This document shows positions 11,734 to 21,700 of a DNA stretch of 64,000 nt, piece after piece. The notes under the pieces are model-generated. The model was not told the DNA's origin and ran no database searches. It saw nothing but the letters and a program-made list of their open reading frames with translations. Positions within the stretch are counted from its first letter, which is position 1, and each line of letters begins with the position of its first letter. Origin of the DNA: Mactromeris polynyma (Eukaryota > Mollusca > Bivalvia > Venerida > Mactridae); the NCBI GenBank assembly GCA_032209605.1, contig JASFXZ010000056.1, positions 186,001 to 250,000 on the forward strand, written 5' to 3'. The position numbers were made by a program, and so were the translations under genes.

Positions 11734-13325
11734 TCATTCCGATAAAGCATGAATACAAGGAAAAAGTAGAGAATAAAATGTCCTGCAAGAAACTAATGTA
11801 TATCTCAATGAGTTATTCCTGGCCAGGTCTTTGGTGATCCTCCAGATAGCTGCAAAACCCATCCAAGTTTTCATAAATTTTTGCATGGAGCCTGATAGAA
11901 TAGATTGACATTTTAGTGTCAAAATGTTTTAAACTTTTCCTTAAAAGTTTCTATATTTGGAAGAAATTTATTCATTTTACTTTGGTATATATGTTGTTTT
12001 ACAACTAAAACATGACATTTAAAGCAGTCTGTAGTCTCATATTTCCAAGAATAGTATCACACTTAGACCAGTCTGTAAAGATAACATTAAAGTTTTGGTT
12101 TATCCAATCTTTCAGTTGGCCACAAAAGGCGTATGTATGTCTTCACTCCCAAAATAAATGTAAAATACTCTCCGAGTGGTTATGGCAGAATGTACACTCT
12201 TCAGAAATGACTAGCCCCATTTTTGATAGAAGGCGGTTTGTACCAAGAATTCTGTGATTAATTCTATACTGCAGCCATTGAAGTGATGAGTCTTTAGAGC
12301 AGCCAAATGGTATTTCATAATAAAACTTCCAATTAAAGTGTTGAAATATGGCAAGCTCTGTTCTCCATTTGGTCTGAGATTTTAATTCTAACATTTTGTT
12401 ATTGAGTGTATCATAAATATGTCGACATCCTTTGTTTGCACTACAAATGAGTTTAACTGAGGGTGGTTGGATTGGGTATACTAATGTGCTTTGTGGCATT
12501 TTAATACCTTTTCCCTCAAAAGTTCTCTTAATGCAATTAATCAAACTGTTATATTGTAGAAAGTGAGTTCTGACCTGCCATTTTTCTAAGAAAACCTCAT
12601 ATGTTAAAAAGGATCCATTATTGCCCAACAAATCTGCAACAAATCTGATTCCTTTTACAAAATAATTATTAAAAAAGAAAGTGTGTGCTGCTATTTTAAA
12701 TAAGTTGTTGTACCATATGGGTACTGTTTGACAATTTTCATTATTCACTGAGATATTATCGGACACCATAATGTAACCTTCAAATACATTCTTCCAGAAT
12801 ACATTTGAGATTAAAGGAAGTTTACTTTTAATAAAATCACTACCAAATGAACTAAATAGTGTTTTAAATGGATACATATGTGTACTAAGTTTAAATATTA
12901 TGAGCTTTTGGATATTAATTTCCTTAGCCAGGTTGTTTTAAATGAGCTCATAAATTCTAAGCCCCCTTGTGCTATATGGTTGAACGATACATTTTCTCTT
13001 AATCTTGTCTGGACCACCATTCCATAGGAATTTAAAACACATATTTTGTAGACGATTAATCACTTCTTCACATGGGTCCGGGAGACTAATAATTAAATGA
13101 TTAATCTTTGGCAAAGCCAATGTTTTTATGACAACATGTTTTTCCTATTGGGGTTAATATTCTTTTATTCCATGATGCAAATAAAATTTCAATTTCATTT
13201 ATCTTTTTTGTGTTATTTAATTAATGTGATTTCGTTTAAATTTGTTGATCAAGTGACTCCCAGTATTTCAAAAGAATTCTGTTCCCATTTTAAGTCTAAA
13301 TCTGGGCATAAGAACACATCTTAGT
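11734..13325 (-). pseudogene. L1/Tx1-like LINE ORF2, 3' half (RT end and C-terminal domain)
   Basis: This is a 5'-truncated non-LTR retrotransposon. Reading leftward from about 13325 come, in several frames, the end of the reverse transcriptase (FEILGVT, then WNKRILTPIGK, then IKTLALPKINHLIISLP and FKFLWNGG), then a long frame (12877-12143) with the L1-type C-terminal region: LQWLQYRINHRILGTNRLL followed by the Cys/His knuckle CTFCHNHSESILHLFWE. The last stretch (about 11922-11734) gives the extreme C-terminus. I see at least four frame breaks or stops, including one at GGAAAAAC near 13145 and one near 12930, so it is dead. Truncation at about 13325 is typical of incomplete target-primed reverse transcription. 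Confidence 0.85.
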
Positions 13326-13493
13326 TCAACTGCCACACGACATAACTTGAAATGCTGTTGAAAGAAGACGTTAAAATCTCACACAACGAATAGCCTGTGT
13401 TAAACAAGGCCGGTAACTATATCGACCTTATATTGAACACAAAATGCAATATTCAGTTAACGCCCATTGTTTGATTTTGATGTATATATATAC

Positions 13494-13584
13494 GTCTTCT
13501 TTCCGCTTAGTTTAACACCTAACAAATTACATACACAACATAACATTACATATTGTTTGGCCTTTAGCGTGCACAATAGCTAGG
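13494..13584 (+). repeat. 90-bp direct repeat, left copy
   Basis: It starts GTCTTCTTTCCGCTTAGTTT and ends GTGCACAATAGCTAG. It is nearly identical to 14363-14452, with about four differences. The pair encloses about 780 bp of non-coding DNA. Confidence 0.8.
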
Positions 13585-14362
13585 GACCTTTTATTTTTTA
13601 ATATATAACATGCAAGTGTACCAAGCAATTTTGTTGCAGAATAATCAGCTATGATAATTCATGTGTACATACAAAATAATTCTCCTTAATTTCGGTTTGC
13701 AGAAACCCTTTTCCAATCAATATTTTATGTATTATAATTCATTTATAATCAAATTATCTATAACAGTAATAAATCAGGCCAGGTTAAAAACCAGAGATAA
13801 AATCTCATCCTGAGAAATGTAAAAAGCTCTGGAAAACTGTACCTGAATTATCACATTTAAACTTTTATATCCACATTGATGTTGTAAATATATTTCTCAA
13901 TTTTCTACATCTAACTGATTTTATCTAGCTACAGCTCTACCCGATTAACCTTTTAATTATTTTTCCAATAAAAAATATGTATATATGCTAAAATCCAATC
14001 TACCTGTAATTATACAAACATGTTGAAACTAGAAACTTACAAGCTACATGAAATCCACCATATACTTAAGGAACATACAAAGTCTTGTTTCACATATACG
14101 TTAATGTTTTACTTATTCTTTTAATCAGATATACTTTTAAACCACCCTTACAATTTAATGCAGCTTGAATGCTATCAATGTGGTGTGCTCGCTAGAACTG
14201 ATTTCAATCTCCCTTGCCCACTGGTTTACTACATAACATCATTTCAATTGGCTAATGCCCATACATAACAACATTTCATTGGACTTATATCACATGACCT
14301 CCTGTACGGCCAGCGGTCAAACTGACCGTGACAATAAGACTGCGAAACGCGTGAAAGTGTAT

Positions 14363-14452
14363 GTCTTCTTTCCGCTTAGTTTAACACCTAACAAATTACA
14401 TACACAACAGAACAATACATATTGTTTGGCCTTAAGCGTGCACAATAGCTAG
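14363..14452 (+). repeat. 90-bp direct repeat, right copy
   Basis: Partner of 13494-13584 in the same orientation. It lies about 185 bp from the 3' end of the minus-strand tyrosine recombinase, so the pair may be the direct or split repeats of a DIRS/Ngaro- or Crypton-like element, or simply a local duplication. Confidence 0.8.
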
Positions 14453-14637
14453 AACAAAGTATTTAAAAGTTAGAATAGAAGTTTCGACTATCTACCCGTA
14501 TTAAAAGTAAAACGATCTCTTATAATTCTTGAATAACCATCAATGAAATATTCTTATAAAGCAATTGTAAATCATTTACAAAATAACTTCGGGTAAATGA
14601 AAATTTTACTAATAAAGAGCCCTAAAACAATATGCCA

Positions 14638-15135
14638 TTAAATATTTAAACTTTTGGAAACCTCCAATCTGCTTTCGATTGAATCTTTAATATACATATC
14701 CTTAGCAACATCTGTTTTCCATCTGCTGTGCCGCTTTAAGCACCTAGTTTTCACTCTGCTATTCGCTGCAGTAGTAGCACCCCCTGCTCTTAAAGAATGC
14801 AAACCAATATTCAAAGTTGGTTCGATTTTCTTAAATAAATCAATAACATTTTTTCTTGCCCGAGTGTAACTAATAGATTTGTCTTTCACAATTAATTTGC
14901 TTAATCCTTTCGATTTACATACAGGCTTAAACAAAAATGAATCACATTCAACATTTAACTGAGCCATCCCCATATACCTTTTTAACATTTTGACTGGACA
15001 GGCTGAAGTATGACCTTGATAAATTACAATTTGATTTCCATCTCTGTACTGATCTGTTTTACTTTTAACAATACATATACATACATGTGTGCCAGAAAAT
15101 ATCTTAGTTTTGTCTAAAATCCAACATCGGTACAC
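14638..15135 (-). pseudogene. Tyrosine recombinase (DIRS/Crypton-type), 5' truncated
   Basis: This 165-codon frame matches the C-terminal catalytic half of eukaryotic transposon tyrosine recombinases. Visible are the beta-hairpin-like KSKTDQYRDGNQIVI, the linker TSACPVKMLKRYM, the box II LHSLRAGGAT motif (the conserved HxxR), RHSRWKTDVAKDMYI carrying the downstream His and the Tyr nucleophile region, and the usual ending ESRLEVSKSLNI. The first catalytic Arg and the N-terminal SAM-like domain are not visible: the frame opens at a non-homologous junction near 15120. These recombinases insert circular intermediates without target duplications. With half the domain missing this copy is probably inactive. 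It could also be a distal exon of a longer gene, but no upstream exon was found. Confidence 0.75.
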
Positions 15136-16590
15136 TTTTTTCCGGTTTCGACCGGGTCCTCGCGATCAAAACCTTTTTTTCGAAAATATTTTTCTACGTG
15201 TGTGTGGGTAATTTATATTTTTTCTCTTTCAGGGCTGATATCTTTGATGCGGTCGTTCCGACTAGTATGACATGACGGATCTGTTTTAACGTCTGATTTT
15301 AATGCAAATTTGGTGTAAAAATTAAAAATTATCAACCACTAGATGACAAAACAGGACCCAAGTGTTACTGTAGATATGTGTGCCCTGTTCAATTTTGTTT
15401 TCAAATAACCGGAATGAAAAACTCGATTGATATCTGGCCTCTTACTCGAGTCCATATTCACAAAATGAAGTCTTAAGTCAAATCGAAAATGACACAACAA
15501 TTCATTCGAGTTTATTACTGGTAACAATGAATACATTCACTGATATAAGTGGTGGCGATCCTTTCCATACCCGGAAACGGAAATATGCGCCTGATTTGTG
15601 TATATCTTCCAACTGTTCGCGGTATTAATGACTTTTCTTCAAGTGCTCTGGTTTCATATAATTCACCGACTACATAGTAAATTATTTGACTGACATCACG
15701 GGTCTGTAACTGTCTCTTATGTTGGGGAGTTGTCAAGAGGAGAACATTTCTTTATTTACATCGTTTGCTTCATTGGGGGTAATTGCAAAGTATGTTTGAG
15801 GTTGGGGGACCCTTAAACCAGGTTTAACCCCCTGGTGGTGTTTTAACCTCTGACCCTTCAATTCTCTACTTTAAATTTGTTTCCATTATCCTCAACGGTG
15901 TGTTGTGTCCATTCTGCGATTGTAATCGTATACAGGTATGGCTTTGTTTTTACAGATGCATGTGTCCTTATACTTATGGGGGTCATTTCGTGCTCGACTT
16001 CTTTATTGGTGTTTTCCTTTACATCTAGTCGATGTTAAACTTACATTGCACGTAACGTACCTTACCAGGTTTAGATAGTGTTTAATCACTGCCCTTCTTT
16101 CCATTTCAGTCAGTTTCTAATTTGTTTAAGCTTGAACTTGAACATTTAATCACGTTGTACGACACACTACTGTCTTTGTTACGTTCATGGAAAGACAAAT
16201 GTGTGTTCATTATTCTTAATTCGAAATATGTCTAGCCTTTACATCATTTACTACTTGGACAATATGTACCTTGCCTATTTAACCATTCTTTTATTACAAT
16301 CAAAACATGTATTTATGTTTAAAATAACTAATCACTAGTGTCAGGAATATAATACTAGTACGTAAATTCATCATACATGTACATTCATATTTCTTCCGTA
16401 GATATATTTAAATAATGTTTGTTTAGTTTTATTTTGAAAAACTTAATATACTGTTCTGCTCTCCAACTTGGAGAAAATAAACGTATCTATCAGTATTGGA
16501 AAGTGGTGTGATGATGTGTAGCATTGTTTCCCAGTACACTAGGACGTTATTGCACTAACAAAATGTTGATACACGAGGACAATATAAAAT
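15136..16590. other. No gene recognised
   Basis: There is a short CG-containing stretch at 15140-15260 and a near-palindromic TTAAACCAGGTTTAA at about 15813-15827. Otherwise AT-rich, with no supported coding sequence. Confidence 0.4.
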
Positions 16591-16618
16591 ACTACAGACA
16601 AATTATGCTCTTCACAGC

Positions 16619-16624
16619 TTTATT
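16619..16624 (-). terminator. Polyadenylation signal AATAAA
   Basis: This is AATAAA on the minus strand about 355 bases beyond the stop of the Gly/Tyr-rich ORF, the first canonical hexamer I noticed downstream of it. It would give a 3' UTR of ordinary length. Confidence 0.45.
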
Positions 16625-16976
16625 GAGAGAAATGGTATACATGTAAGTGCAATATTCAGAGTGCAATCAAAGGTCCACATCGATGACAGTTTTCTGTGTT
16701 GATTTGTCATGGCCTTTTTCTGAAACTAGATAACATCCTGGTAAAATTAGTCCATAAATACAGATCATTCAAACATATAAGAAGTCACATCTAACATTTC
16801 ATGAGAAAAATAAACGATTTACGATAAATGATGAAGTCCATTGTGCCCACACACTGGCGAAATTATTATTTTATAACTTAATCTTACTTTTAGCAAACTA
16901 GCTAATAGTAGCATATGATTAACTATTCTTAAATGAAAACTCTTACATTTCTTATTTACGATCTGCGTCGAGATTG

Positions 16977-17198
16977 TCATAGTATACCATCGAAACCAAA
17001 TCCCAAGCCTCCGTAACCGTAGCCCCAAAGTCCGACAGCATAGCCAGCGCCATACATACCAGTGACAGTTAGAACAATACCCAGAAGGAACAGGGCATTT
17101 AGAAACCTCAAGTTGTTGTTGTTGTTGTTGTTGGCTGGAACTAAATAATAGTTACAATAGAATACCGATCTACGTCGCAATGTAGCATTCATAATCAT
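16977..17198 (-). CDS. Small secreted-type Gly/Tyr-rich peptide
   Basis: This is a 73-residue single-exon frame starting at an ATG at 17198. The N-terminal third is basic and ends in a run of seven Asn (an AAC microsatellite). Next comes a signal-peptide-like hydrophobic stretch (LRFLNALFLLGIVLTVTG, residues about 30-47), then a Gly/Tyr/Phe-rich tail (GYGYGGLGFGFDGIL). The hydrophobic core plus GY-rich tail resembles small matrix or antimicrobial GY-rich peptides known from molluscs and nematodes; that is resemblance in composition, not an identified family. The Leu opening the hydrophobic stretch is TTG, one base from ATG, so the ancestral start may have been there and the present start an upstream one. 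A TATA box lies 47 bases upstream and an AATAAA downstream, which supports a compact gene. Confidence 0.55.
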   Translation of the reverse strand: MIMNATLRRRSVFYCNYYLVPANNNNNNNLRFLNALFLLGIVLTVTGMYGAGYAVGLWGYGYGGLGFGFDGIL

Positions 17199-17244
17199 GT
17201 CGTTATGATTAAATAACTATCACCAAACTCAAATATTATTCCCC

Positions 17245-17250
17245 TTTATA
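17245..17250 (-). promoter_or_regulatory. TATA box of the Gly/Tyr-rich peptide gene
   Basis: TATAAA on the minus strand within TTAGTATAAAGGGGA. A start site about 28 bases downstream would fall near 17217, leaving a leader of about 20 bases before the ATG at 17198. Confidence 0.5.
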
Positions 17251-17259
17251 CTAACGGAA

Positions 17260-17900
17260 CGCAGCATAGTCAGCTGCACAAAGTTATCATAGTAAAATGT
17301 TCCAGTCAATGTTTTACATGGTATTTATGCGATGTGGATGATTCAACAAAAGTTATTCGTTCGCCGTTTCTTGGTCATGTGGAGAAATAGTCGAAGCAAG
17401 TCAGTTTTGCTTGTAACCCTTTAACAATGATAATGTAAACTTTGTACCTTATATACATCATATTAAAAAAAAAAACCTTATCCCCCTCCAAGAACAAGAT
17501 AATTTCGTTCTTTAATTGAGACCACAAACAATGAACTCATACTATATAACTATTTACTAGAATACAAAAACTGTAAGTTCACAAGTTTCCAATTAAATGC
17601 GTATCCAACACTAAGGCCATTTTTTTTAATGGAGATATTTCTTTTAAACTTTGTATATTTTATCAGTGTAATGTATCTAAACAAAATATGAAATAAACAA
17701 TGACAGGTCACATTCCCCGATGTTATGATGATGAAGATTAAAACGTGAATATTGCATATAAATATATAGCAAAATCGATACAATTTTTACTACAATGAAT
17801 ATTTTTTCAAGCGGAAATATTTTCTTACAACTTCGTATACAATATGAGAGTCACTGTCTGAATGAAAAAAAAATTGTAGGTAATCTTGCTTAATTTTAAA
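17260..17900. other. No gene recognised
   Basis: AT-rich intergenic sequence between the upstream side of the peptide gene and the putative 3' end of the TSP1 gene. Confidence 0.4.
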
Positions 17901-17904
17901 AAGA

Positions 17905-17914
17905 TTTATTTATT
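17905..17914 (-). terminator. Possible polyadenylation signals of the TSP1 gene
   Basis: Overlapping AATAAATAAA on the minus strand, about 540 bases past the TSP1 stop codon at 18448. It could end the transcript; no closer canonical hexamer was noticed in the 3' flank. Confidence 0.35.
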
Positions 17915-18073
17915 GGGTTTCAAATGTAATATATATGAAAAGTGAAAGTTGAAATTTTTACCCAAAATACACATGGTATCCCATTAACGTTTCACAATTT
18001 CATAAAATGTGTTAGTATTAAATATATATTGAAGATCATTTTATAATTTCAAATGTAGAATTTTAAACAGCAA

Positions 18074-18387
18074 TTACTGTTCTTTTTTAATAATAAAGTA
18101 TATGGAAAAAGAAACTATAAGGAAAACTGCAAAAATTAAATGAAATCCTGCAATTAAACATAATAATATCATTATTTGTATTGGTCTCAGTGACTCTATA
18201 AAGTTCAGTAAAAAAATATTTGCATCGAAAATGAAAAAAAGCAAACTACTCCAGGATATATCTTTAACACAAATACTCAAGCGACCTGGACATAAGACCT
18301 GCGAACCACTGCAAGATTCCTCGGCGTACTGTATACCTTGGCATGGCTCACCCATAAGATAATTGTCGAAAGAGTTTTGTTCCAGAC
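18074..18387 (-). other. Open frame with four cysteines and two hydrophobic segments
   Basis: This minus-strand frame lies just downstream of the TSP1 stop. It contains GEPCQGIQYAEESCSGSQVL followed by CPGR, similar in spacing to the C-terminal half of a TSP1 repeat, then two long hydrophobic stretches and a basic end (FIIKKEQ). It could be a relic of a membrane-anchored C-terminus, but the acceptors nearby (for example at TTTAAG before TCTGG) do not match phase 1, so it is not included in the model. Confidence 0.2.
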
Positions 18388-18447
18388 TTAAATGCGTTCA
18401 AATACAACAAAACATGCTTGCTCTAAACTCTTGTGATACCAGAATGA

Positions 18448-18701
18448 CTACGATATAGTTTTGCCATCGGCAGTAATATAGAATTGTTTTATATTTTTAT
18501 TATCCAAACCACTCATAAGCATACTTGGACAGGAGTTTAAATCGCACGTTTCTGCTTCTGCTGCATCTCCATTACAGTCGGCACCGTTATATTGTGGAAT
18601 GGGATTGGTGCAAGACCTTTCACGTGACCTGACTACAGGTGTATCCGAACACGTGACTCCACAAGCTGACCATGCATTCCACAGGTTCCAATTACCATCA
18701 A
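18448..18701 (-). CDS. TSP1 gene, terminal exon (fifth TSP1 repeat and tail)
   Basis: The acceptor AG lies just before TTGATGGTAATTGG. The repeat reads [21 protein letters not shown], then CDLNSC. It is much more diverged from the four tandem copies than they are from each other. The O-fucosylation site is degraded: CGVTCSDT lacks the final Gly. After the last Cys the frame runs about 25 residues ([14 protein letters not shown]) to TAG. A donor-like GTATGC (18524 downward) stands at the same codon position where the other repeats splice, so this may once have been an internal exon. Confidence 0.72.
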
Positions 18702-21700
18702 CTAGAACATCAAACAGATGTTTATATATATGCAGAATCCATCCATACCTCGAAGGAACACTCTGTACACCGAAATACTAAAACAAGCTTTGATTATCAT
18801 ATATATATATATATATAATTTGATTATAGTCTTCCAACTAGGTGTTCGAGGCGTCTGAAGAATATTGGTTTTCAGGTTTACATTTCGGCAACTCGATAAT
18901 GACCCTTGCAGCTAATAATGTGAGTATCCCAACACAGAAAATGAAAAGATGTACAGAGAAATCAAAACTTAACCACTTTAAGGATGAATAGAACAAAGCG
19001 TAGCAACAGATGAAGAAGCGCAAATTTTGTCCGCACATCTTTTCATCATTTAGGCTTGTTGAAGATGCAGGAAATAAATTGATATATTTAATTGGCTCGT
19101 AACAATTTTGTACGTAAACTTAAGAGTTTTTTTTATACTGTGTATACTATTCAAACAAGATTTTACGACGCACGAAAATATATAACTTGTAATGAACATA
19201 TCACAAATATAATTAACATACTAACTGGGACAATTCTGCGTGTTACAGTTTTGTGTTCCCTGATAGGCACCACTACAACCAACTCCGCCATTTGCCAGTG
19301 CAGGATTACTGCATGTCCTTGTCCTAGTTTGTGTACCAGTGTCGCAAGTCTTGGTGCACGAGCTCCAGGTGGGCCAGTTTGCCCAGTTTCCATCAACTGC
19401 AAGTTAATTGATATTATAACATACCGTGTAGAGTGGTAATAACGACACAATGACTTTACGTGTATATCTACTACTTTAAGGATGAATAGAACTAAGCGTA
19501 GCAACAGATGAAGAAGCGCAAATTTTGTCAACATATCTCTTTTATCATTTAGGCTTGTTGAAGATGCAGGAAATAAATTGATATATTTAATTGGCGCGTA
19601 ACAATTTTGTACGTAAACTCAAGAGTTTTTTTATACTGTGTATACTATTCAAACAAGATTTTACGACGCACGAAAATATATAACTTGTAATGAACATATC
19701 ACACATATAATTAACATACTAACTGGGACAATTCTGCGTGTTACAGTTTTGTGCTCCGTGAGAGGCACCACTACAAAAACGTCCGCCATTTGCCGGTGCA
19801 GGATTACTGCATGTCCTTGTCCTAGTTCGTGTACCGGTGTCGCAAGTCTTGGTGCACGAGTTCCAGGTGCCCCAGTTTGCCCAGTTTCCATCAACTGCAA
19901 GTTAGTTGATATTATAACAAACCGTGTAGAGTGGTAATAACGACACAATGACTTTACGTGTATATCTACTACTTTAAGGATGAATAGAACTAAGCGTAGC
20001 AACAGAGGAAGAAGCGCAAATTTTGTCAACATATCTTTTTTATCATTTAGGCTTGTTGAAGATGCAGGAAATTAATTGATATATTTAATTGGCGCGTAAC
20101 AATTTTGTACGTATACTTAAGAGTTTTTTAATACTGTGTATACTATTCAAACAAGATTTTACGACGCACGAAAATATATAACTTGTAATGAACATATCAC
20201 AAATATATTTAACATACTAACTGGGACAATTCTGCGTGTTACAGTTTTGTGTTTCCTGAGAGGCACCACTACAATCAACTCCGGAATATGCCGGTGGAGG
20301 ATTACTGCATGTCCTTGTCCTATTTTGTGTACCGGTGTCGCAAGTCTTGGTGCACGAGCTCCAGGTGGCCCAGTTTGCCCAGTTTCCATCAACTGCAAGT
20401 TAATTGATATTATAACATACCGTGTAGAGTGGTAATAACGACACAATGACTTTACGTGTGTATCTACTACTTTAAGGATGAATAGAACTAAGCGTAGCTA
20501 CAGAGGAAGAAGCGCAAATTTTGTCAACATATCTTTTTTATCATTTAAGCTTGTTGAAGATGCAGGAAATAAATTGATATATTTAATTGGCGCGTAACAA
20601 TTTTGTACGTAAACTTAAGTGTTTTATTATACTGTGTATACTATTCAAACAAGATTTTACGACGCACGAAAATATATAACTTGTAATGAACATATCACAC
20701 ATATAATTAACATACTAACTGGGACAATTGTGCGTGTTACAGTTTTGTACGTGATGAGAGGCACCAATACAACCAGGTGCAGGATTACTGCATGTCCTTG
20801 TCCTAGTTCGTGAACCGGTGTCGCAAGGCTTGGTGCACGAGCTCCAGGTGGCCCAGTTTGCCCAGTTTCCATCAACTGCAAGTTAATTGATATTATAACC
20901 TACGGTGTAGATTGGTAATAACACCCATGTGCTATCATCGGTATTTCACTAGTACAATGACACTTCACGTGCGCGTGATGTCACAACAATACAAGCGTGA
21001 CGTAGACGCTCTCCAATGATGTTGACATTACTAAAAAAGACTATTTATTTTGTACGAAGAATGACATTTTATTGCACTGAAAATCAATGTCTAGTAAATT
21101 TGAATATGGTATGTGAAATAATAATTTGAACTCATAGCTGGTTGCTGGAAATTTAAAATAAATTGTTGGAACTACTTTTGTATGCGTCAGATTTTATTTA
21201 CCAAAGACCGAATTACACACGTCGTACATTGCTTGCATTTTAGGTGGTTAAAGTAATGTATTGGAGAAAATCAGCTGTTTCTGCTATTTTGTCATAAATA
21301 GAATCTTACATTCGTGTTCATTTTCTATTTTCTAACTTTAGAAGAATCGTTCAATAAGTTCAATACATAATGACCACTCGTATAAGATCCTCTATTTATT
21401 TTATGCAATTATTTAATGATGAAATCACTTTAGAATAAAAATCATTTTTTACAAAATCAAATGAACCGTTTGAAAAGACATATTCAATGAATTTACATGT
21501 ATATTGTCACCATGTAATTCGTTCTATCTTCATGGAAACGTAACGATTATAGAATATTATTCGTTCGCCATATAAATATTTGTAATGGTATGTGTCTGTT
21601 ATTGTTAACTGTTTATTACAAATGAAATACATGTCTGATTGACAAAGAGTAGAAACTACCAAAGTTTGTTGTTGTATAATTTGGCAACCCCAACAATAGC

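Larger units (their letters stand above)
18970..20925 (-). repeat. Four tandem 498-bp units, each one TSP1 exon plus intron
   Basis: Exon boundaries recur at 19226, 19724, 20222 and 20720, exactly 498 bp apart. The flanking intron sequence (for example TTTAAGGATGAATAGAAC at about 18978, 19477, 19975 and 20475) is as similar as the exons. Introns this alike indicate recent unequal crossing-over or ongoing homogenisation. Antisense frames of about 100 codons within each unit are shadows of the TSP1 exons. Confidence 0.92.

Noticed and set aside
13494..14452. LTR pair of a small LTR retrotransposon
   Set aside because: The repeats lack TG...CA ends, no primer-binding site or polypurine tract is visible, and the 780-bp interior is non-coding.
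19092..20881. Several overlapping ~100-codon frames on both strands across the TSP1 tandem array
   Set aside because: Plus-strand frames are antisense to the TSP1 exons. The minus-strand frames starting MLTKFALL look like signal peptides but run through intron sequence and out of frame into the TSP1 exon, with no donor of the correct phase.
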